Positions 1 through 4,223 of a stretch of DNA of 7,020 nucleotides are shown one piece after another. The translations under genes were made by a program, and so were the position numbers. A model generated the notes under the pieces. The model was not told the origin of the DNA. It did no database searches and worked only from the letters and a program-made list of their open reading frames with translations. Source of the stretch: Spirochaetaceae bacterium (GTDB lineage: Bacteria; Spirochaetota; Spirochaetia; Treponematales; Breznakiellaceae); assembly GCA_031288215.1 (NCBI GenBank), contig JAITRV010000080.1, forward strand, positions 1-7,020, read 5' to 3'. Position 1 is the stretch's first letter. The number at the start of each line of letters is the position of its first letter.

Positions 1-128
1 TCCCGCATCTCCGCATCCAGAATTTCCGCGGTGGCGATAAACGAGACCGGCCGGGGCCATTCCCGGCAGAGGTCCAGGGCGCGGCTTGATTTCCCCGATT
101 TGACGCCGCCGGTGATAAGAGCGATCAT
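1..128 (-). CDS. cobU: CobU/CobP-type adenosylcobinamide kinase / guanylyltransferase, N-terminal part (runs off left edge)
   Basis: The reverse strand from the ATG at 128-126 reads 42 codons to the edge without a stop, beginning MIALITGGVKSGKSSRALDL. Residues 7-14 (GGVKSGKS) form the P-loop typical of this family, and residues 31-41 (IATAEILDAEM) match the conserved segment that follows it. The family phosphorylates adenosylcobinamide and then transfers GMP to it, building the nucleotide loop of coenzyme B12 in the cytoplasm. The guanylated histidine lies beyond the window and cannot be checked. The start is supported mainly by the position of the P-loop; a weak AGGG lies 3 bases upstream. 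An in-frame TTG six codons earlier is possible but less likely. The gene diverges from the nickel-related cluster, suggesting a shared metal/corrinoid theme. Only about a quarter of the protein is visible. Confidence 0.8.
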   Translation of the reverse strand, partial: MIALITGGVKSGKSSRALDLCREWPRPVSFIATAEILDAEMR

Positions 129-189
129 GGCCCTATTGTGCCCCAATTTCCGCCGGCTGTCAACGCGGATTCGGCGCGGCCGGTTTTCA

Positions 190-221
190 TTGACTTTGGA
201 AGTTTTTTGAGCTACTATAAT
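190..221 (+). promoter_or_regulatory. sigma70-like promoter for the nickel-related cluster
   Basis: TTGACT at 190-195 matches the -35 consensus at five of six bases. Two overlapping -10 choices follow: TACTAT at 213-218 with an ideal 17-base spacer, or a perfect TATAAT at 216-221 with a long 20-base spacer. Transcription would start near 225-228, giving a leader of roughly 40 bases before the ATG at 269. A T6 run lies in the spacer. This is the best-looking promoter in the window. Confidence 0.65.
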
Positions 222-224
222 AAT

Positions 225-245
225 AGGGAGGGGGACGCCCTCTCT
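225..245 (+). promoter_or_regulatory. leader hairpin between promoter and ribosome binding site
   Basis: Bases 225-232 (AGGGAGGG) pair with 238-245 (CCCTCTCT) to give an 8-bp stem with one G-U pair and the loop GGACG at 233-237. It begins at the predicted transcription start and ends 10 bases before the ribosome binding site. It could stabilise the mRNA 5' end or be an operator dyad for a metal regulator. It is not a terminator, since no U run follows. Confidence 0.45.
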
Positions 246-254
246 TAATATTGT

Positions 255-263
255 AAAGGAGGA
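255..263 (+). promoter_or_regulatory. strong ribosome binding site of the His-rich gene
   Basis: AAAGGAGGA ends 5 bases before the ATG at 269. It is the closest match to the anti-Shine-Dalgarno consensus in the window and fixes the start of the first gene of the cluster. The next two genes depend on translational coupling, so this site probably sets expression of all three. Confidence 0.75.
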
Positions 264-268
264 CGAAC

Positions 269-712
269 ATGCACGACGATCACGGATGCCATGGGCACGA
301 TCACGAACATCCCCACACCCACTCCCATACCCATCCTCACGATCATGAGGGCGAGTGCCACAACCATGCCCATGAGCATACCCATACCCATCCGCATACC
401 CACGCCCATGATCACGGCCATGCCCACGAACCGGCTCATGCCCATGAACCGGGCGGCGATCACCGCCACGACCATGACGCCTGTGGTGAGGGAACCGGCG
501 GGGCGGATATGGCCAAGACCCGGGCCCTGCTGGAGTATATGCTGGGGCATAACCGGGATCATGCCGGGGAATTGGGGGAGCTGGCCCATAAGCTGCGCCA
601 CGCGGGGCTTGGGGCGGCGGCGGATGTCCTCATCTCCGGCGTGAAGGATTTTGACCGGGGCAACGAAAAGCTCGCCCAGGCCCTGGAACTGATCAAGGGA
701 GGGAAAGCCTGA
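269..712 (+). CDS. histidine-rich metal-binding protein with C-terminal helical domain
   Basis: The 147-residue product has two parts. Residues 1-72 contain 29 histidines, mostly alternating as His-x with Asp, Thr, Pro or Ala between, plus Cys7, Cys30 and Cys72. Residues 81-147 form a compact, probably helical domain with a conserved-looking core, HNRDHAGELGELAHKL (94-109), and four more histidines. His-rich tails of this kind bind Ni, Co or Zn in HypB, SlyD, UreE and CooJ. A storage or delivery role for nickel or cobalt is therefore likely, inferred from composition and from the CooT-like neighbour. There is no signal peptide or membrane segment, so it should be cytoplasmic. The start has a strong SD. 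The TGA at 710-712 shares its A with the ATG of the next gene, indicating coupled translation. Met81 could serve as an internal start but has no good SD. The exact metal and partner are unknown, and I do not assign a named family. Confidence 0.8.
   Translation: MHDDHGCHGHDHEHPHTHSHTHPHDHEGECHNHAHEHTHTHPHTHAHDHGHAHEPAHAHEPGGDHRHDHDACGEGTGGADMAKTRALLEYMLGHNRDHAGELGELAHKLRHAGLGAAADVLISGVKDFDRGNEKLAQALELIKGGKA
290..480 (+). repeat. degenerate 6-bp-period coding repeat (His-x dipeptides)
   Basis: Between about 290 and 480 the coding strand repeats hexamers such as CATACC, CACACC, CATGCC and CACGAT, each encoding His-x. The low complexity keeps two other frames open over much of the same interval, so long overlapping reading frames here are by-products. 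Gain or loss of whole hexamers would change the histidine count without breaking the frame. Confidence 0.7.
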
Positions 713-912
713 TGTGTCTTTCCACGGTATATGAGTTGGGGGCCCAAGGGGACAAGCGGCTGATCTGCGAACATACCAGCAGCCTGAGGGTCCAGGGGGA
801 CCGGATTGTGCTGGTGGACCTCATGGGCAGCGAAGTCTCCGTGCCCGGGACGGTGCAGAGCGTGGATCTCGTGAAGAACACGATCTTCATCAGCCCGGCG
901 GTGGTTCCATGA
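712..912 (+). CDS. CooT-like nickel-binding protein
   Basis: The 66-residue protein begins MCLSTVYEL and continues as a small beta-rich domain ending in VDLVKNTIFISPAVVP. This fits the CooT family: 60-70 residues, an N-terminal Met-Cys with Cys2 as metal ligand, then short beta strands with a VxxVDL motif near the C-terminus. CooT of Rhodospirillum rubrum binds nickel and acts with CooJ and CooC in nickel insertion into carbon monoxide dehydrogenase. Here the adjacent His-rich protein could play a CooJ-like part, although its His-rich segment is N-terminal rather than C-terminal. There is also Cys19 in an ICEH context. No separate SD is obvious; the TGATG junction at 710-714 suggests re-initiation after the upstream gene. 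The stop TGA overlaps the next start as ATGA (909-912). The protein is cytoplasmic. The family call is from motif recognition and the nickel role is inferred from the family. Confidence 0.72.
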   Translation: MCLSTVYELGAQGDKRLICEHTSSLRVQGDRIVLVDLMGSEVSVPGTVQSVDLVKNTIFISPAVVP

Positions 913-1148
913 AGTATGAAATGATCCGGGAGATTTTTAATAATTGCTCCGGGAACCAGATGAGGGACGTGGATATCAGGGATGTCGAAACCTCCAGTCC
1001 GGACCTCACCGTCAAGGAGTTCCTGGTCGGCAATTCGGTGCGCTGTGAAAAGAGTGAAAAACCCGACGGAAGCGTGATCTTCGATATAAATACCGACGGC
1101 ATTCTCCAGCGGGTTTCCTTTTCCCCCCGGGAAAGGGACTCAACCTGA
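909..1148 (+). CDS. small uncharacterised soluble protein coupled to the CooT-like gene
   Basis: I do not recognise a characterised family. The 79-residue product begins MKYEMIREIFNNCSGNQMRD and is soluble and rich in charged residues, with Cys13 and Cys46. The second half, around FDINTDGILQRVSF (58-71), looks like beta strands. It has no signal peptide or membrane segment. The ATG overlaps the CooT-like stop in an ATGA junction, so the two proteins are probably made in fixed ratio. This placement suggests a partner in nickel or cobalt handling, but that is context only. The local composition is visibly less GC-rich than in ndk or pepF, with codons such as ttt, aat and ata near the start and end. 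The coding call rests on intact coupling, length and protein-like sequence. The stop lies inside a stem-loop at 1118-1163. Confidence 0.72.
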   Translation: MKYEMIREIFNNCSGNQMRDVDIRDVETSSPDLTVKEFLVGNSVRCEKSEKPDGSVIFDINTDGILQRVSFSPRERDST

Positions 1149-1163
1149 GCCGCGGGGGAAAAG
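1118..1163 (+). other. stem-loop over the end of the 79-aa gene
   Basis: CTTTTCCCCC (1118-1127) pairs perfectly with GGGGGAAAAG (1154-1163). Inside, GG-CTCA (1136-1142, with A1138 bulged) pairs with TGAG-CC (1146-1151) around the loop ACC. The stop codon at 1146-1148 lies in the inner stem. No U run follows on either strand, so it is not a canonical intrinsic terminator. It could act as a 3' mRNA stabiliser or processing site between the two gene groups. Confidence 0.45.
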
Positions 1164-1266
1164 AGAGAAAACCCACCGAAAGCATTACCGCGAAATCGAA
1201 GTAGGATTAAAAAAGGGAAAAGGGGGCTATCTTGTTTTTTTTACCGGAAAAAAGGATACTAGGGGT
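1149..1266. other. intergenic region between metal cluster and membrane-protein group
   Basis: This 118-base gap is purine-rich and less GC-rich than the surrounding genes. It includes the right arm of the stem-loop above, a T8 run (1235-1242) facing an A6 run (1248-1253) across ACCGG, and the SD-like AAAGGA at 1251-1256. It probably contains the promoter of the downstream group. Confidence 0.55.
1232..1260 (+). promoter_or_regulatory. possible promoter immediately before the 100-aa membrane gene
   Basis: TTGTTT (1232-1237) and GATACT (1255-1260) are separated by 17 bases and match the -35 and -10 consensus at four and five of six positions. Transcription from it would begin at about the ATG (1267), giving a leaderless message. 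That conflicts with the SD-like AAAGGA just upstream, so the call is weak. The T8/A6 stretch in the spacer could equally be an operator dyad. Confidence 0.25.
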
Positions 1267-1569
1267 ATGAATATAGGCGAAATATGCTATATTTCAAGCC
1301 GTCTGTTTTTCGGCGCCCTGGCGTCCTTTTTTGCCGTGATCCTGTGGTCGAAAACCAGGGACCCGGCGTGGATGCTCGTGGGAATGGGAACGATAGCCGC
1401 CTATATAGAAATTGTGTGTTCCGTCCTGGATCGGGCCGGCCTTACCAAAACCGGGGGAAGCGGGGGTATTTCCATGTCCCTGGGGGCCATCGTGCTGTCC
1501 AATCTGCCGGCGTTTTTTTTAACCGGCGCCTTTATGGTGATGGTGGTCCGAAAAATACGCCGGCACTAG
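1267..1569 (+). CDS. small three-helix membrane protein, unknown function
   Basis: The 100-residue product is strongly hydrophobic, with three likely membrane segments at about 11-28, 34-54 and 69-95. Positive residues (Lys29, Arg31 and the C-terminal RKIRRH) place the first loop and the C-terminus in the cytoplasm and the N-terminus outside. The loop between helices 2 and 3 is glycine-rich (KTGGSGG, 61-67). I recognise no enzyme motif or known family; it resembles small membrane proteins I associate with treponemes, which is an impression only. AAAGGA at 1251-1256 lies 10 bases before the ATG, a usable if slightly long spacing. A closer AGGGG is too near to work. It leads a same-strand series with the 79-aa membrane protein, ndk, pepF and gpsA. 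Confidence 0.68.
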   Translation: MNIGEICYISSRLFFGALASFFAVILWSKTRDPAWMLVGMGTIAAYIEIVCSVLDRAGLTKTGGSGGISMSLGAIVLSNLPAFFLTGAFMVMVVRKIRRH

Positions 1570-1573
1570 GAAC

Positions 1574-1615
1574 ATCAGAGGGAGCATGTGAGAGGGAGAA
1601 TGTGAGAGGGAGAAT
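1574..1615 (+). repeat. 14-bp tandem repeat, three copies, with SD-like motifs
   Basis: Two perfect copies of GTGAGAGGGAGAAT (1588-1601 and 1602-1615) follow a first copy (1574-1587) with three differences. Each unit contains GAGGGAG, and each copy boundary creates ATGTGA, a start codon followed at once by a stop, at 1586, 1600 and 1614. The last GAGGGAG (1606-1612) lies 8 bases before the true ATG at 1621 and is the likely ribosome binding site. The unit is not a multiple of three, so copy-number changes leave that final spacing intact. Confidence 0.8.
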
Positions 1616-1620
1616 GTGAT

Positions 1621-1860
1621 ATGAAGGCGCTTGTTGTGGGCATCCTGATCCTGGCCGCCGCGGTGTTGGCGATACTGCCTTCGGGGCTGGGTTGGGGGAA
1701 GGATGTGGCGGCCTTTCTTCGGGGGGGGGGGCCGGTGCTGGCCCTGTTCATCGGCGCGGTGGCGGTCTTTATCGGTATCGCCGATATAAAGGACCGCGCC
1801 GAGGCAAAGAAGGAAGCCGCCGCCGGTAAGCCGGATGTGCCGGATAAGAGCGATGCGTAA
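1621..1860 (+). CDS. small two-helix membrane protein with an 11-G tract
   Basis: The 79-residue product has a hydrophobic helix at about 3-20, a loop (SGLGWGKDVAAFLRGGG), a second helix at 39-54 and a charged, Ala/Lys-rich cytoplasmic tail ending KPDVPDKSDA. Helix 1 could also be an uncleaved signal anchor. No known family or catalytic motif is apparent. Arg34-Gly-Gly-Gly37 is encoded by a run of eleven G (1721-1731). Losing one G would shift the frame to a stop at 1787-1789, and gaining one to a stop at 1827-1829; both remove the second helix. The start follows an SD in the tandem repeat by 8 bases. The stop lies 15 bases before ndk, so the genes are probably cotranscribed. The as-given frame gives a plausible complete protein and is likely the 'on' form. 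Confidence 0.72.
   Translation: MKALVVGILILAAAVLAILPSGLGWGKDVAAFLRGGGPVLALFIGAVAVFIGIADIKDRAEAKKEAAAGKPDVPDKSDA
1721..1731 (+). repeat. G11 homopolymer inside a coding region
   Basis: Eleven consecutive G lie between TTC and CCGG. Long G tracts mutate by slipped-strand mispairing, and poly-G tracts are known phase-variation elements in Treponema pallidum. Here the tract lies between the two membrane helices of the small protein. It could also be a spot of sequencing or assembly error in length. Confidence 0.9.
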
Positions 1861-1861
1861 C

Positions 1862-1870
1862 GGGGAGGGG
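1862..1870 (+). promoter_or_regulatory. ribosome binding site deciding the GTG start of ndk
   Basis: GGGGAGGGG ends 5 bases before GTG at 1876. The first in-frame ATG is codon 41, well inside the conserved fold, so GTG is the only sensible start. Confidence 0.7.
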
Positions 1871-1875
1871 CAGCG

Positions 1876-2322
1876 GTGGTCGAAAGAACCCTTGTTTTGT
1901 TGAAGAGCGGCGTCCTCCAGCGCCGTATCGCCGGGGAGCTGATCCGCCGCTTCGAGCGGAAGGGCTTCAACATCATTGCCCTGAAGCTCCTGCGGATGGA
2001 TCGGGCCCTGGCGGAGGCCCATTACGGGGAGCACCGGGGCAAGGATTTTTACGAGAAGCTCCTGGACTATATCTGTTCAGGCCCGGTGATCGCCATGGTC
2101 CTGGAGGGGGAAGAAGCCATTCCCCTGGTCCGCGCCCTGACGGGGCCCACGGAGGTCCTCAAGGCTCCGCCGGGGACCATCCGGGGGGATTTTGCCCACC
2201 GGACCAGGTTCAATGTCGTCCATGCCTCCGATTCCCCGGCGGCGGCGGATCGGGAAATTGCCCTTTTCTTTACGGATGAGGAGATCCTCCCCTGGGAGGA
2301 CGGGAATGCCCGCTGGTTTTAG
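1876..2322 (+). CDS. ndk: nucleoside diphosphate kinase
   Basis: The cytoplasmic enzyme transfers the terminal phosphate from ATP to other nucleoside diphosphates through a phosphohistidine, keeping NTP and dNTP pools balanced. The 148-residue length is normal for bacterial Ndk (about 140-150). Recognisable positions are Lys10, Tyr50, His53, Phe58, Arg86, Thr92, Arg103, Asn113 and the catalytic His116 in NVVHASDS (113-120), followed by a typical EIALFF stretch. The usual Lys-Pro of the first strand is Lys-Ser (10-11), a mild deviation at a non-catalytic residue, and the usual HGSDS is HASDS. Translation starts at GTG with a good SD. A 57-base gap containing the palindrome GCCCGCGGGC (2322-2331) separates it from pepF, with no clear terminator, so it is probably in the same transcript as its neighbours. 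Confidence 0.96.
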   Translation: MVERTLVLLKSGVLQRRIAGELIRRFERKGFNIIALKLLRMDRALAEAHYGEHRGKDFYEKLLDYICSGPVIAMVLEGEEAIPLVRALTGPTEVLKAPPGTIRGDFAHRTRFNVVHASDSPAAADREIALFFTDEEILPWEDGNARWF

Positions 2323-2379
2323 CCCGCGGGCCGGAATCGGGGGAGGAAAACGGGAGAGCAGGCGGATGGGAAGGAACGG

Positions 2380-4188
2380 ATGAAGCACGAGACAGCGCCC
2401 CGGTGGAATTTACAGACCATTTATCCCTCCTTTGATTCGGCGGAATATCGGGGGGATCAGGAACTCCTGGGGGATCGGCTCCGGGCCCTGCTGGAAGCGC
2501 TGGAGGAACCCCTGGGGGATGCGGTTTCCGCGGAGCAGGTCCTGGCCCTGATCCGCGCCTTCGATGAGGCGGGGAATCTGGCGGAGAACCTCCAGGCCTA
2601 TGCGGAGGCGGTGTATACCACCGACACCCGATCCGGCCGGGCCCTGGCGGAGATCAACGCCCTGGAGGCCCTGGCCCTGCCCCTGGGGAAGGCGGCGGCC
2701 CTCTTCCGCTGCCGCCTGGCGGAACAGGAAGCGCGGATCCTTCAGCTTGCCGAAGCCGATGAAGCCTTGAAGCCCTACGGCTTCTTCCTCCGGCAGGCCC
2801 TGGCACAGGCCGCCTTCCAGATGCCGGCGGAGATGGAGGACCTGGCCCAGGACCTCGGCCGCAGCGGGGGGGATGCCTGGGGGCGGCTTCAGGAGGCGAT
2901 CTCCTCCACCGCCTCGATGGTCTGGGACGAGGCTTCGGGGGAACGGAAGACCGTCACCGCCCTGCGGGACCTGGCCCACCGGGCGGAACGGGCCCTCCGG
3001 GAGCGGGCCTACCGGGCGGAGCTGGATCTGTGGAAGGCGGCGGAGATTCCCCTGGCGGCGGCCCTGAACGGCGTCAAGGGGACCACCCTCACCCTGGAGA
3101 AACGCCGGGGCTGGAAATCGATCCTCCGGAAATCGGCCTTTCAGTCCCGGCTTGAGGAGGGGACCCTGGAGGCCCTGATCGCCGCCCTGGAAGAGTCCCT
3201 GCCCCTTTTCCGCCGCTACCTCAAGGCCAAGGCCACCCTCCTGGGGCTGGGGAAACTCGCCTTCTACGACCTCTTCGCCCCGGCCCCGGAAGGGGGAGGC
3301 CGCCGCTGGTCCTGGGAGGAGGCGGTGGAATTCGTGGCCCGGCGCTTCGACGGCTTTGACCCGGGGATGGGGGCCTTTGCCCGCCACGCGGCGGCCTTTG
3401 CCTGGATAGACGCCGAGGGCCGGGAGGGCAAGGTGGGGGGCGCCTACTGCACGGACTTTCCCCTGGCCGGGGAGTCCCGGATCCTCTGCAACTTTGAAGG
3501 CTCCTTTGATTCGGTTACCACCGTGGCCCATGAACTGGGCCACGGCTGGCACCACGAGGTGATCAAGGATCTGCCCCGGAGCCTTTCGGGTTACCCCATG
3601 ACCCTGGCGGAGACGGCCAGCATCTTTGCGGAGACCATCGTCTTTGAGGGGGCCTTGGCCGATGCCGCCCCGGCGGAACGGCTGGGCCTCATCGAGGGGA
3701 ACCTCAAGGATAGCTGCCAGGTGGTGGTGGACATCCTCTCCCGGTTTTACTTTGAGCGATCCCTCTTTGAACGCCGGGACCGGGGGGAGCTGGCGGCGGA
3801 GGAACTCTGCGCCCTGATGATCGACGCCCAGAAGCGGACCTACGGCGACGCGCTGGACGCGGAGCAGCTTCATCCTTATATGTGGGCGGTAAAGAGCCAC
3901 TACTACGATCCTTCCCTGGCCTTTTACAACTACCCCTACGCCTTGGGGCTGCTCTTTTCCCTGGCCCTCTTTGCCAGGGCCCGGGAGGAGGGGCCCTCTT
4001 TTGCCGCGGCCTACCGGGAACTCCTCCGGCTGACCGGCCGCGCTTCCGTGGAGGAGGCCGCCCGGGCCGCGCGCTTCGACCTGGGGACCGGCGCCTTGTG
4101 GCGTCAGGGGATTTCCCTTATCGGGGAACGGGTCGAACAGTTTGAAAACCTGGCAGGTTTGAGCGCCCTCGTCGGGCTGAAGCCCTGA
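2380..4188 (+). CDS. pepF: oligoendopeptidase F-like zinc metallopeptidase (family M3)
   Basis: The 602-residue protein matches the usual length of oligoendopeptidase F (about 600), a cytoplasmic enzyme that cuts short peptides. The N-terminus (RWNLQTIYPSFDS, 8-20) is the typical opening of the family and supports the ATG at 2380, preceded by AAGGA at 2371-2375. The zinc site is clear: His384-Glu385-Leu-Gly-His388 (HELGHGWHH) with the third ligand probably Glu411 in LAETAS (409-414). The C-terminal lobe has the conserved AVKSHYYDPSLAFYNYPYA segment (503-521), which helps bind substrate in M3 enzymes. The N-terminal half is helical and rich in Ala, Leu and Glu. No signal peptide is present. 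Likely roles are recycling of peptides from protein turnover or uptake. The gene ends with TGA followed directly by an in-frame TAG, and gpsA begins 35 bases later. High GC has left long spurious reading frames on the opposite strand. Confidence 0.95.
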   Translation: MKHETAPRWNLQTIYPSFDSAEYRGDQELLGDRLRALLEALEEPLGDAVSAEQVLALIRAFDEAGNLAENLQAYAEAVYTTDTRSGRALAEINALEALALPLGKAAALFRCRLAEQEARILQLAEADEALKPYGFFLRQALAQAAFQMPAEMEDLAQDLGRSGGDAWGRLQEAISSTASMVWDEASGERKTVTALRDLAHRAERALRERAYRAELDLWKAAEIPLAAALNGVKGTTLTLEKRRGWKSILRKSAFQSRLEEGTLEALIAALEESLPLFRRYLKAKATLLGLGKLAFYDLFAPAPEGGGRRWSWEEAVEFVARRFDGFDPGMGAFARHAAAFAWIDAEGREGKVGGAYCTDFPLAGESRILCNFEGSFDSVTTVAHELGHGWHHEVIKDLPRSLSGYPMTLAETASIFAETIVFEGALADAAPAERLGLIEGNLKDSCQVVVDILSRFYFERSLFERRDRGELAAEELCALMIDAQKRTYGDALDAEQLHPYMWAVKSHYYDPSLAFYNYPYALGLLFSLALFARAREEGPSFAAAYRELLRLTGRASVEEAARAARFDLGTGALWRQGISLIGERVEQFENLAGLSALVGLKP

Positions 4189-4210
4189 TAGAAAATCCGG
4201 TACGTTTATA

Positions 4211-4216
4211 GAGGAG
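4211..4216 (+). promoter_or_regulatory. ribosome binding site of gpsA
   Basis: GAGGAG lies 7 bases before the ATG at 4224, in a short AT-rich gap after pepF. It fixes the gpsA start, which is also supported by the dinucleotide-binding motif following within eight residues. Confidence 0.7.
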
Positions 4217-4223
4217 AAACGAA

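Larger units (their letters stand above)
129..268. other. divergent intergenic region between cobU and the His-rich gene
   Basis: This 140-base gap is more AT-rich in its middle (about 184-225) than the flanking genes. It holds the plus-strand promoter, a leader hairpin and a strong ribosome binding site, each listed separately. I could not find a convincing promoter for the minus-strand gene. I also see no cobalamin riboswitch (no B12-box-like core) and no NikR-like GTATGA/TCATAC pair. Confidence 0.7.

Noticed and set aside
129..268. Cobalamin riboswitch or NikR site in the divergent region.
   Set aside because: The region is short, lacks a recognisable B12 core or paired NikR half-sites, and is explained by a promoter, hairpin and SD.
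245..644. Overlapping open frames on both strands across the His-rich gene, giving Met/Gly/Val-rich or Pro/Thr/Ile-rich products.
   Set aside because: They are by-products of the hexamer repeat. Only the frame starting at 269 has a strong SD and joins the downstream gene by TGATG.
509..712. Met81 of the His-rich protein as a separate start for the helical domain.
   Set aside because: No good SD precedes it, and the start at 269 is far better supported. A secondary product cannot be excluded.
2322..2331. Palindrome GCCCGCGGGC just after the ndk stop as a terminator.
   Set aside because: It is a 10-base palindrome with no workable loop and no U tract, in GC-rich DNA where such matches are frequent.
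2410..3900. A 496-codon open frame on the minus strand opposite pepF.
   Set aside because: It lies wholly antisense to a well-conserved M3 peptidase, and its Gly/Gln/Pro-rich sequence is typical of a reverse frame in GC-rich DNA.
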